DNA from: Clavelina lepadiformis
Taxonomy: Eukaryota; Chordata; Ascidiacea; Aplousobranchia; Clavelinidae
NCBI RefSeq assembly: GCF_947623445.1
Contig: NC_135248.1
Span: forward strand, 12,161,820 to 12,225,819
Length of the DNA: 64,000 bases
Direction of reading: 5' to 3'
Shown here: positions 31,890 to 44,300 of the stretch, piece after piece
Layout of the letters: the number at the start of each line of letters is the position of its first letter
Numbering within the stretch: position 1 is the first letter of the stretch
Notes under the pieces: generated by a model
Databases searched by the model: none
Told to the model about the DNA's origin: nothing
What the model saw: only the letters and a program-made list of their open reading frames with translations
Program-made: the position numbers and the translations under genes

Positions 31890-34800
31890 TTACACGCTAC
31901 GCAATTCCAGGGGTGGGGGAGGAAAATCGGAATTGGTCGCAATCAAAGCTGGGTGTGGCGGGGGTAAGTCGGTTGGGGCCGCAGGAAAATCCCCAGAATC
32001 AGAAACGACCTGGAGACGGTGGCTGCTCCAGTCCAAGGATGACGTCACAGAATTTGCATCGTCTATCCCGCTGTCCATCCCGGACAGGACAGTGGTCCCG
32101 GTGAAAGAACTCAGAGTGTGCGGTTCGTGAAGGGACGCTGAGCTCTGTCGTGATAAAAACATTAATTTCATGAACTGTTATTGTCGAACATTGTACTCAG
32201 TATAACATATCGGCCTCTTATGCTTCCATAGATATAACAAGTCTATGAGACAGCGGTGAACATTATATAAACACAACAACAAAAAGCCTGGAAGTCCGAC
32301 GACAATGGTAAAAGTAAAACATTCTGCGGCCATTGCTACTTGTGATAACCTCAAAACAAGATGATAAAACGTGCGAGTGGCAATATGGTACGCACATGAA
32401 CAACTGCTTCGAAGCAACATGCTCTGGTTAACTCTTTTTGAAGAATCCTCTGAATATTACCTCGGTGGTTGGAAGATGCTTCTCTCCTACGCCATCTAGC
32501 GGTATGTCATGATACATTCTCGGTACCTTACGGGGGCGAGGGTGGTATCGTCTGCTTGGCGTCCATTTCCCTGAAAGGAAACAAAAACTGGACTGTAGCC
32601 ACTTGTTATAAAGACGACCAAGGGCAAGCGCCGAAATCAAGTCTAAAAATTAACTGGTTTTAACATAAGATTTAATGGAAAATAATTTGCTTTACCGGTT
32701 TTGCGTTTTCTATCAGCGAAGCAGAACACAAGGGCTACGATTAGAACCAACAATATGAACGCCGCTACTCCAGTGACCACCATGATCAACGTGAAACTTA
32801 ATCTCGGTGACGTAACATAACTAAATGACGTCGTAACTTCCCCATCGGTGACGTCCCCTGTAACCACTGTATGTTCCGTGGTGGAGCTGTTCTTAACAAT
32901 TGCCGGCAGACCAGTGCTGTCACCTGAAAGTAAATAACTGAAGTTATTTTAACGCAAAATCTGGATGACTAAAAATAACCAAGTTACAGTCAGCACAAGT
33001 GATAAGCAATCATGAAAAATCTCATGAAAGTCAATAGTCAATAATAAGTCAGTAATTTTTGTTATGTGAAGATTTTATTCCTTCATTTGAATCAAAATGG
33101 GCTCTCTTTAACAAACACGCACCTGACACTAACTGGGCTGGAGTAAGCTCGAAAACTCCTACGTCAGAAGTATTAAATCCCGACGTAGTTGTGACGTAAG
33201 GTGCGGCTACAATAGTGACATCAGTTGAAACGTCACCGAACGACAAAGTCGTCATTTTCGTCGAATCCGAGGCATCAAGTTGAAACGTTGTTGACGTTAG
33301 AACGCGCGAGCTTACAACAAGGCTACCGAGACTTTGCGTTGTTGCATCCAACGTAGCAGAAGACGATTGTGTTTCGGTTGCATCTTCTACCGCTTGTGTA
33401 GTCTGTGAACGTGTTCGAGCGTCCGTTGTGATTTCGTTCTTCTGGGTCGTTGGCAAAACGGGGGGTGGCGGTATGCATGGCGGGCACAGCTCGGTTTGAG
33501 TTTCGACACTGGGGATTCCCTTGGCATCGTGATAGTCTTCTACGTCATAGCAACGTTCAGGGTCGGTGACCTCGCCGTTTCGGTTCACGCACTCACGTGT
33601 TCTGCAAGGAAATTTAAAGTTAATAGAGTACACAAAACACGATGAACAATAAATTTAGCTTGACATGCAAATGGATTTCCAAATGTATTGGCATTTTTCA
33701 AAGCCCAAACTCGCCAATAAGTCGAGATATCTCATATTAATCATCCGCAACTAACCTTGTTCTTTCGCAAACTGCCGGTGGATTACACTCGCTCCACTGC
33801 ACCCACTCGCGCCAACGATAGCAGTTGGTTTCGTCCCGCTGGTTGGCGCAGTCGACATTGCCGTCACAGACGCGAAACAAACCAATACACTGGGCCGTGG
33901 TTGTGCTCTTACGCGCGGTGGCCAAGACGTTTTCTTCGCGTTCAAAAACGGAACAACGGAACTGTTGTAAGCAGTAATGGCAATTATACTCATCAGAGCC
34001 ATCAATGCATTGCTTGACGCCGTCACAAACCTAAACGTACACGTCGAAATGAACTCATAGCCCAAATAGAGAGCTAATATCAGCTCAAGTTTGCTCAAGC
34101 CAAGCATGTTAGGGCGAGATTTGAATGCCATGCAAGTCATATTGTAACTCTTTCACGCATATCTGTGTGTGCTGTCATAAATTAACTGTAACAAATATTT
34201 AAGTTTACATTACATTCACGGATGTTTTTTGTACCTGTGAGTACGAAATGCATCTTTCATGGGGTTTGCCGCACAGAAAGCCGTCGCACCAACCCCCGTG
34301 ATATTGACAGTTGGATTCGTCCAGACCGAAATCACAATCTTTCCGGCCATCGCATACCTTGAAGTAATACTACTTTCATTATCACACAAACTAATTTAAA
34401 AACCAAAATACTGTGCGTAAGTGCAATAAATGGTGCACTGCATATGAATTTGTTGCAGAGACATTGAAGGCAGAACCAAAATATGAAAAAAATTAAAATA
34501 CGAAAAATTATTAGCAACTTAATTAACGCCACCTTATCAGTTGAAATACACGCTTCGGCTTCGTCATGGCTATTACATGAGAATTGTCCAGTCCCTGTAC
34601 AACGTCTGCATCCTACTTCGTCACTTCCGTCGACGCATTGCTTTATTCCGTCACACTGCAACAAATGGGCTGGATCAATTTCAAATAACAACTTTTTCTT
34701 AGGATGCTTATCAAGCAATATCAATTTAGGAATTCACTCTTTATATACCTGACAAGTATTTAATGTTATATAAAACATATAGAAATGGTAGGCCTATACT

Positions 34801-35184
34801 GAATAATTAAATCAATTATTAGCTCATATGAATTTAATTTGTAATCATTTAGGCTACGGCTATGCTTATTGTGACTACAGTCTGCGAATCTCTTACCTGA
34901 ATGCCATTGGAACAAGTTCCATCATTGCTTGAGTTATTTCGGCTGCAGTTGCCAATGGAAACCAGGTTACCATCGCAACACTCGTAGTCTCCGACTCTTT
35001 CGACGTCAATGATAATCGCTGATTGGCTTGAACATCGCACGCATGACTGCAGCGTGTCGTCGTACTGCACCCAACCGTCATCGGGGTAATATCCGATGAT
35101 TATGCGGCACCAACGCAACTCGGCCCCCGCAAAACCGACAACGACAATCCCGATCACCGCAAGTATCAAATAGGTAGCGCGCAT
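31890..35184 (-). CDS. Single-pass membrane protein with LDLa and TSP1 modules
   Basis: Eight exons (35184-34897, 34655-34533, 34357-34235, 34030-33756, 33601-33123, 32923-32696, 32570-32461, 32144-31890) join in frame to 627 codons (626 aa). The signal peptide is MRATYLILAVIGIVVVGFAG. A Cys-rich N-terminal block with GWVQYDDTLQSC resembles half a TSP1. Four LDL-receptor class A modules follow, shown by the calcium-cage ends CDGIKQCVDGSDEVGC, CDGRKDCDFGLDESNC, CDGVKQCIDGSDEYNC and CDGNVDCANQRDETNC. Next are a TSP1 repeat (WREWVQWSEC...RTRECV), a Ser/Thr-rich stalk (~300-470), and one transmembrane helix (~472-498, FILLVLIVALVF) before RKRK. The ~125-residue tail is Pro-rich (SDFPPPPLELRSV). 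Type I receptor-like; ligand unknown. LDLa modules meet at exon borders, with introns inside each module. Confidence 0.85.
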
Positions 35185-38100
35185 TTTTCTCTTTGCTGTT
35201 TAACCCTATGCACACAAACAAGCTCTCAGAATTTCATCGAGATTAACCCTGCAAACACACATCGTTTATCAGAGTGTATGCCAACAACATAAAACTCATA
35301 CAACGTGTTTTCATTATTAGTACAAAGCCCTCCTTCCTCACGAACTTACAATGGCTCTTAGCGCTAATTACTGTATATGAATGACTTATCTGACTTAATC
35401 TAGTTGTTACTATATTCAATAATGCACTTGTACTGTAAGCCCCTATACTCTGCATTCAACCAAAACCAGCAACTGCAATAAAGAACCTATTAATGGCTGT
35501 CAAGCTACAGGTATACCCGGACGAGCAGCAATACGTGTTATGTCTATATGTGGAAAGATACTCTATGGTTAAACGAACACAATTCAATTATTTTATATCA
35601 CGTACAAATTTGTTTGTCACCCAATTTGAATTTCGTTTTTTTAATTAATATTTGTCGGTTAAACCAAACTAAATGTTGCTGACTGTTGTGACCAAATTTT
35701 AGGACTTGCCACTAAACATACCGAACAAATGTCGAAATAACCATCTTTTTATAATTACAGTCCTGCATACGCGATTTTGTCAACAAACTAATGACAGTTT
35801 TAGGTCTTGGTAATCATATGGCTTTAACCACGTTCAATTTTGTATACTCAAGCACTTGTTGCCGCTATAACCACTAATCAGTCTAAATAATTTAACAGAA
35901 AAACAACGCTTGAAAGCAAAATATATAACATCTGGACCTCGAATATCATCATAACGTTACTGTGCATATCTGTAACTGACTAAACAAGCGCCAATATCGA
36001 AAATATTATGCTTCATGCAATACATTCTACTACAGCTACGCGCTTTTAAACAATTTAGCGGCTTAAAACGCACAAAATAGGATATAATTTATCAAGATCA
36101 ATTGACGGACGCAAGAGCATCCTTCTAACATGATTACATGCTTTTTGCATTCGAGTACTGGGTGTCCATATGGAAACGTTCAAAGTTTGGAGACGATTGA
36201 ACAAGGGACAATATCTGGTAATAAATGAAAAAAAATCATTTTTACATTGCCTTGATATGATTGTCGCGAATGCCGCTTCGGATAAATAATTTTTCTTCAT
36301 TAACATTTTTTCCAAATTTTCAAAAACAAACTAGAAACATTTTTTACACCGGATACTAAGGAGATACGTGTGACGTCAATTGTCCAATCAAAACGCAGCC
36401 AGCTTCGCGCAGGCATCACCAAAGTTCACTTCTTGTGAAAAATCTCACCCATTGACCTCCATAAGCCCTAAATGACCTTTGCAAACTAATGAAAAATAAA
36501 GGCTGGCCCAAACATATAGTATAGCTGTACTCACATGGAGCTAAAGAAGTGCTTACTTACTTACTTACATACTTATTCGTAGACGGCAGTAAAACAGTAA
36601 TTGTCAATTCACTGACACATTGGGGATTGGCGGTATAGAAACTCCAAGACGTGGTGATTAAAATTAACGCACGGCGTGTAGAATATGCAGCAAAGGCGTC
36701 AGTATTATTGGTATCGCATCATGATTTCGTGGAAAATCTAATCTAAATCTAATCAAGCCGTATCCGTGCGCTAACTGCTATAACACATCCCTCACAATTA
36801 CACGAAACATTTAGGCAATTCTGCAAAGGTCTGGCCTAAATATTTTCCTAAATTTGCAAAATCAAACAAAACTTTTACAATGCTAGTTAAAATGAATAGA
36901 TATAAGTTTTCCAGAGCTCCTGATCAAATACAGCAGAATTCTGCCCCAGTTACCATGAGACCAGATTACTCCCCTGTCTTAAATACTTAAATCTTTCAGC
37001 GTAATACTAAAATCAAAAGGTCGAAAGAAGAATCGAATTCCTGGCAATCTATGGATGAAGCAGACTGGTACGTTGTGGTACCGAGGTATCTTTATGCCGA
37101 ATGACAGGTGAGGATAGAAATATATATAGTTGAGGAAGGCTGCAATAGAAAATTCGAGAAGTCTTGCCTTTAAAACTACATCTTGGAAGTCGAATTTATG
37201 AACCCATTACATAAAAATGCTTTGATTTTGGTAACTCAGTACCACCATTATGATATCTGTGAAAGATTACAAATGACATGAATATGTAACATGGTTACGT
37301 AAGTTATGAGATATCCAAACGCAATTTAATTCAACGATGCGTTTTCTAATATTAGACACTTTTCTGACGAAAGCCTGTATGCTAAATCACAAATAGAAAT
37401 AACCACACAAACAAACATAATTTCTTGAGGGGAAACTATTTTTGCTGATGCTCTAATATTTCGTTTTCAGTCTCATAACGTGCAAAGGATCGTGCATGCT
37501 GCAAATATTCATAATTTACCGTGAAATTAAAATCGGTGCAGAGCTTCACTAAGACAGAGAAAAATCGTATTTTATTGGCTGTCATTATTGCACCAGAAAA
37601 TATCTGTACGTTTGAAGCTTTTTTTACAGCTTCTTGTTAACCTAAAACTATCTTAAATATATAATAATTATATCAACCTAATTCTCTAATTAATCTAATT
37701 CTAATTTTTAATCTATTCTCTTTTTTTAATCCAAATCTAACTTTGATAAAACCCTGAATGGCTAAAAATAAACTTTTGCATGTTCTTTCTCCTAATCAAA
37801 CCACCTATCTTCAACAACGGGTTACGTGCCCTACCTACGGTGAAATAGTCTCTCTCATTAGGCCTAATACCTTTTCATACGAAAACCGACATATCATTTT
37901 ATCGCTACTTCATATTGTAACCGTGTAAGGGTAAAATCTCTTTTAGTCAGGATCTTTCTTACAGACAATGAGGGCAAATTACCTTCCCATCTTGACCCAT
38001 ATCATCAACGTCGTTAAGTTTGTGTATTATGACGTCATAGTAGGAAGCCGAACAGGCGAAACAAATCTTTTAATATTCGCTTAACCGGAAACGGTCGATA

Positions 38101-38350
38101 GGATCAGACATAGTATTGAGTCACGATACATGTTTCTTATTTTGTAACTGATGCATCGCGAAAAAAAGGCCTTAAATTTACCTAAAACGGACAACGGCGG
38201 CAAGATCAAAGTGAATGTGGGGCAGGTATTCTTAACATGAAAGCACCTTTCATGCACAGAATGAGTTCATCATGTGAAGGCAAAGCCATGCACATGACCG
38301 AACGCTTGTATGGCAATCTGATTATAAGTTTGTTGTTGTGACAAAAAATG
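35185..38350. other. No gene recognised; contains one MITE copy
   Basis: AT-rich spacer between the LDLa/TSP1 gene and the 3' end of CMSS1. A short cttactta run lies near 36553. The minus frame at 36055-36315 (86 codons) has no motif I recognise. The MITE copy at 37571-37852 is listed separately. Confidence 0.45.
37571..37852 (+). mobile_element. MITE copy 1 (TATTTCACC-type ends)
   Basis: Shares TTTATTGGCTGTCA...T, an AT-rich centre with repeated 'aatctaat', and a right end TACGGTGAAATAGTC with the copies at 61801-62056 and 40559-40787. The ends form short inverted repeats around TGACTATTTCACC. No coding capacity. Confidence 0.65.
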
Positions 38351-38356
38351 TTTATT
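38351..38356 (-). terminator. AATAAA overlapping the CMSS1 stop codon
   Basis: The minus-strand reading TCATAAATAAAC places AATAAA directly over the last base of the stop (TAA at 38358-38356), giving almost no 3' UTR. It marks the CMSS1 3' end. Confidence 0.55.
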
Positions 38357-41300
38357 TATGACGTCACTATACCATCGATGGCGTCATCACTCCCATGGTT
38401 GTTGTTTACTTGTAAAACCAAGGCTTGCATACAAATAACATCGGTGTAAGTTATTCCATGAAAAGTAAGGGTATTCAACTTGTAAGTACCTTGTTGAATT
38501 AAAGCTTTAATTCTGGCCGGCGTGCCCACTGCAAAATGTATGACGCTATTTTTAAGCGTCTTCGCTTGTTCTTCTATTTTCATATGACGAGAAAATAATT
38601 TTACAGATCTGAAAAGATTATATAACACAGATATCAAACATTTGCAAAGATACTGAGTATACGCAAGCACTATATAATAAACACTATTCCGAATAGACAT
38701 AATGAAATAGTCACATGGACTCAGAGAAAGTAACATATCTGGAATGGTGTTCTTTTTATAAAGAAAATGGTTTATCACTAAAGCAGTGATAACGCCGGTC
38801 AAACGACGCAGAAAAATCAGTTGATCAGTTGATGTTGTTGTTTCAGTTCTTCGTGTAAAAATAACAACTTACCGGCAACTTTTTCCTTTGAATGGTTTCG
38901 ACGATGAATTCAGATTTGACGCGCGCAAAGCATTCCCGCATATTACTAATATCAAGGGCGACATCTTGTGATTGTGATCGGTACTTATTCTATGCCACTT
39001 GGGGAGCGCTAAACAGAATATAAGTAGGGTAAATAAGCAAAACATTGTATAACCTATTTTAAGTTAAAGGGTTCGTTTTTTCAGTGTAGGGTAGGAAACA
39101 TATATTTTTATACATTACGACAGAATTAATTTGAGAAATTGCAATATCTATTTTGATTTATTAGCCGGTTATGAAATACATACTCACTTTGTTTTAAATA
39201 GGAAATAACGGTGTGGGTCTTTTCAACATTGCATGTTGTGAAATGACAATCTGAAACAAAGACGACCAGTTACACAAACAGCAAATAAATCCTTAAAAAA
39301 AGACAGTAGCATAAGATAGTATTAATATATAAGATAGATAATATGGTTACATAAGATAGATAATTAACTATAGTGATAGTTAATTACAAACAAACAAACA
39401 TATGTAGCAAATAAGTTATTAAATAAAATATAAACAATTACAGTCGGCAAAAATTGAACTTATTATTACGTTTATTATTCGGTGGTAAGTGTTAGCCTGT
39501 ACCAGAATACACGACTAACGTTTCAAATAAACATTTATTTTTCATTTACCGTCCAGCGCCATGTCTTCCACTTCCAGAGTAGAGAGATCAGGAAAATGTT
39601 TATTCAGAGCATTCCTCAATGAGCTGCAGTCGCCGCCAGATGTCGGGATTTCCTCCTCTGTTATTCGCTGTAGCAAAACCAACGGCGACTTAAAAACGAC
39701 ACTTACATCCATACGTTTACTTTAGATGTCAATTATTTGTGATGATGATACGTTGTGGATTAAGGAGAGCATTTTAGAAATGGACATACCAGATAACGCC
39801 GGTGAATAGGCCACAGCGCGCAAAAAACAAATTAACCTGAATACTTTAATAACGTATGATGCATTGCTGATAGGCCATTGCAGCTTAGAAAAGCTTCCAT
39901 ATAAAATGAAAGACACCTTATGGCCGAAATGCGTAATGCAACAAATGCATAATTAATTACGCTAGGTTCAGCTTAAATCACGCCGTATATAGCCTCCACT
40001 AATACGCACGACACGTAAGTTGTCTATTTCGTGTATCACGTGTGCGCTGACGACGAGCAGGAAATGCACGCGTGGCGTGCTATAAAACAAACCATGGTGT
40101 GTGTGTGTGCGTAGCACGCGTGTGCATATGTCAGCCTAAAACATCTGACAATAAATTGTTTACTTAAATTTTGGAAAATCGACAACGATTTTTTTCATAC
40201 CGGTGCATTACTAGCACTATATGGTAGCAAACACTATGCTTGCCGTTATGACGAGGTAAGACGCCAAAGCTATTTTCACGTTTGTGTTCTATTGCCAGCG
40301 GTAGGAACTGGCACGCAGCCAGAACAGTGGGTCGGTTTGAGGAAGTTTGTAATCAGACGGTAAAAGCTTGCTAACTACGCTTTGTGGACAGAAATTTTTG
40401 CAGGACGCGCATAGCGTTTTGAGATGATAAAGTCGAAAGTGTAGGCTAAAATCACTTGAAGTTTGCTATGAAAAGCAGTTTTTGCCTGGTCGCATATATG
40501 AGGTCTGTGCAGTTCTCAATACAGATATGCAAAAAATAATACAAGTATTAGAAAACAGCGACTATTTCACCGTAGGTAGGTCACGCAGCCTGTTGTTGAA
40601 GATAGGAAGCTATAATTTAGAAGAATATGGAGGCAAAAACTTCATTTTAGCCATTTGGGTGTAATTGAAATTAGATTTAGATTAAATGCTAGAATTTAGG
40701 TTAAGTTTAGGTTACTACGTCGTTACAGTTTGGTTAGGTAAAGAGGAAATAGCTTCGAACATCAATTTTTTACAATGAAATAGTGAGCCTCACAAAAATT
40801 GTACAGTATTGTATATGCGGTAGAATAGGTCAAAGTTACATGAACAAGTAAGAGCTTAACTAGATAAACACAATGATAATGATATCTGATATCTACAAAG
40901 GCTTACCTTCCGCTTACGTTTCTTCTTTTTAACTGCTGTCGTTTCATCATCTTCGTTATCATCGCCCGAAACTTCCTTGCGCTTATAAGAATTCCCAGTG
41001 GATTCTGAAATATAAAATTAAGGGTCTATGATAAGTTACCGGTGTCATTGGCTGCTATTCTGATAACGTTAATAAATAGCACATGTGGTTGTAATGAGGA
41101 AGTATATCGTGACACTTGACAATAAGTTCAAAACCTTTGAAGGAAAACAAGACATTGTTTCCAGTATGACGTCAAACAAGGGAAACAACCATTTTAAGTA
41201 CATTTTATTCGGTAGCACAAGCAACTGAACGATCAAGCCGGTCAGGAGGTATCACGGTGCAGCAGGAATAAGATAAAATTTATATGGATCGATGGGTTGT

Positions 41301-44300
41301 TGCTCCAAGCTTAAAACTAGTACAACAACCGCGAAAACGAGATTGCCTTTTCATGAATGACGGTTATTTTTCAGGCGACTAATATAACGTTGGCGGTGTC
41401 CCGTTCTGCAAGACATCAACCAAGCAGCTATATGACCTATCGCCAAAGCGCACGCCAAACGATGGGTATAGCAAAAGCCGATAATGTAAATGCAAGGTAT
41501 AATAGGTCAACGCGAATCTCTTATAATACAGTTGCAGCAGAGGCTTTCCTTGTAAAGTCCATGGCCCTTTCCACTTTCATTATTTCCCAAAAGACCGTTC
41601 GTAAACGACATTGCAGAGTCGCGGTACCTTTATTTAATTGAACGGAGGAAACTAATGAGTGGCGGACACGTAAGGCAAATGCATATAACCGCGTTCAGGA
41701 TAGAAGCTCTGCTTGAAAAATACACGGAGAGTGTTTTAAGAATCAGTTCTTAATAATTACGGTGCAGGGGCAAAAGTGCGTGTCATTGCTATAGAAATTT
41801 TGGAGTAAGAAATGTGTGAAGATACAAGTTTTAAATAATAGCTTAATGACACATTTTAGCTGTAGCAACGGTCAAGCAAAATATGAGATCAAAAAGATCA
41901 TTCTTTTTGAATTTATATCCAATTAAGTGTCCATGAAGTCGGGACAACGCTCTGCCATCTTCAATTACTTTAAAATAACGACCGTAAATATATCGCCATG
42001 GCCAATATCTCATTAACAGCAGCAGTGTGTGCGTCAATTTTATCACCTTCATTAGGTCGACATTACGCGATAAACCAAACTCTATCGACGTTCGCTCGTC
42101 ATTCACGACACAAGCCCAGCAAACAGCGTGTTTTTTTAAAGCAGTGCTTCTCAACCTGCCAGAGAGTAAAAACTGTAGTTGCGATGAAATCTCTCGTATT
42201 TTATACTTGTAACTATTGAATTCGTTGTCGTTTTTTTTTTCAACTAGATAAAACTTTCTATTGCATTTCTGAGAGTTTCTTGCGATTTTATGGTTATTCT
42301 TCAGCAACAGCAGTTGGTCGTGCGGATGAGTAAATTGTAGAACAAAAAGTGCGAGCTGTATGGCTAAAGGTTGAAAACTCATGTTCTAAATCATTAGCTC
42401 ACGATAGCAGAGGAACGGGCTGCGAAATATAGCTGTGGTTTAAAACGTGCGCAATAAATCAACTTGCACCATCTTCCGCTCTCTTTGTGACAGTGCCAAC
42501 GAAACGAAAACCAGAGTGGCATGTACGGAGATAAAAGATAGGAATAACACCAGCCTTGCGTGGTTATCGTAGGATAGCTCAGTGAAGGTCGCATCTTTCA
42601 TGAGAACGGTCGGTTATTACTGTTGAAACAGAACTGTTGTTTGTTTTTGGAACAGTTAATTGCTTTTACTGAGTGCTTGGAGAGAGAGTATCAATTGCCG
42701 TGTTCGCTTGAAACAGAAGGCAAGAAATACGGTATCGGTTCTATCGATATTTCCTTGGTTTTGCGTTACATTTGTACAAACAGGAAATAGGCTTAGGTCT
42801 AAACAATTAAGGTAACCTTCACAGCAGCAAGTGGTATCACGCGTTATATATTCGCGTCAAACAGGCTTAATTATTACTACAACAAGCTAATGTTGTTAAA
42901 ACAACAAAGAAAACACAGACCGCCATCTACATGGTTTACAGTGCAATTGTTCTAATTTGTTCAAGGTGATTTGGTAAACAGAATAACGTCAAAACATAAA
43001 TAAATGGATAAGAGTCGAGTGAATAGAGTAGAAGAAAGAGAATAGAGTGAAAAGGGCGCAATACATAGAACACGCTCAAATTACTCATAAGGCCGGGTTG
43101 GGATCGTGATTCAGGTTATGGCTGTTTTTACAACCTACCATTTGCGAAGTGACAAAACTTTAACTGGACGTCATTTGGGGTAGTTAGCGCTGTTTAACGA
43201 CCAAACCCGCAACAATGAAGTGATACGCTAAACGGGAGTTAGATATGGAAGTTCCCGCCTCGTGGAACTCGGAAATCTTTTTCTGATACAAAATATGTTA
43301 ACTGAAAGGCATTTTTGATACATTTCCCGATGGTAATGAACATGTTTCTACTCAGCTTACCTATTCGGTCACTTATAGGCCTTTACACTTTGCTGTCCGA
43401 TAGTCACGTGGGCAGAATAGCATGGTGAACTTCCTCACAAGAAAATTTCAAAACTTTCCATCAAGACATTATTGATCTGACTTCATTTAATGATACGTCC
43501 GGATGAAATAGGCGCGCATTCAGGCTGGTAGTGGAGTAATTTGAAGCAAAAGAGAACCCGGAAAGCACGGAAGGATGTTTCGTTCGAAGAGGAATAAGGT
43601 AAGTGTGTTGCTGTTTAGCATCTTTCACCATTATATTAGTATTTTGTGTAGTGGTACGATGGTATTTTACCACAGACTGTTGTAGCATGGTAATACGGTA
43701 TCTACGTTGGGTAAAGGTTTGGGTTTGCTCTCTGTGTTTAATTAGGTTATAAAGATGGGTACCGCGCTAAATTACCCCAGATAAAGGAAAATAGTATAAG
43801 TCCGTTTCTGACAGTGCACTGGGAAATAATCTGTAAGCGCAGAAATACTTGGTAACAGATAGGACAATATAAACAAATATAATTAATGATATTTCGCGCT
43901 AAATGCATTAAAAACCGAACCCAAAGTGAAAAAAGATGACACTGAATCTCATATCGACATTGCCCGAGCAACTAAATGTAGTTCGAATGCTAGAAATTGT
44001 TCGATTCAATTATTTATTTCTTCCCCTTAGGGAACACTTCCCTTAGCATCAGTTCTCAGGCGAGTAGGCGAGCCACTGAGCTTTGAATCGTTCACTGGGC
44101 TTAGGAATGACTGTATATCGGTGTGCTTGTATATGCTTACTGTAGAAAAGGGTTAAAAAGGGTTAAACAGGCTAAGTTTGTATGCAGCGAACAACGAGCC
44201 CATTCGCTAGAACCTTGCTTTAGAAATGGGCCTAGCTGAAAGATAAACGCAAATGCTTATATTGCTCAATGTAACATGTCAAGGTCAAAGTGCTTGTTCG

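Noticed and set aside
36055-36315. 86-codon minus frame as a CMSS1 3' exon or separate gene
   Set aside because: No resemblance to the CMSS1 C-terminus and no usable splice acceptor in phase.
41843-42382. 179-codon minus-strand frame
   Set aside because: No domain motif, no splice support, repeat-like pieces (CAGTGCTTCTCAACC) inside; treated as chance.
42142-42385. Possible hAT element from CAGTGCTTCTCAACC to GGTTGAAAACTCATG
   Set aside because: The ends match poorly and no 8-bp flanking duplication is present.
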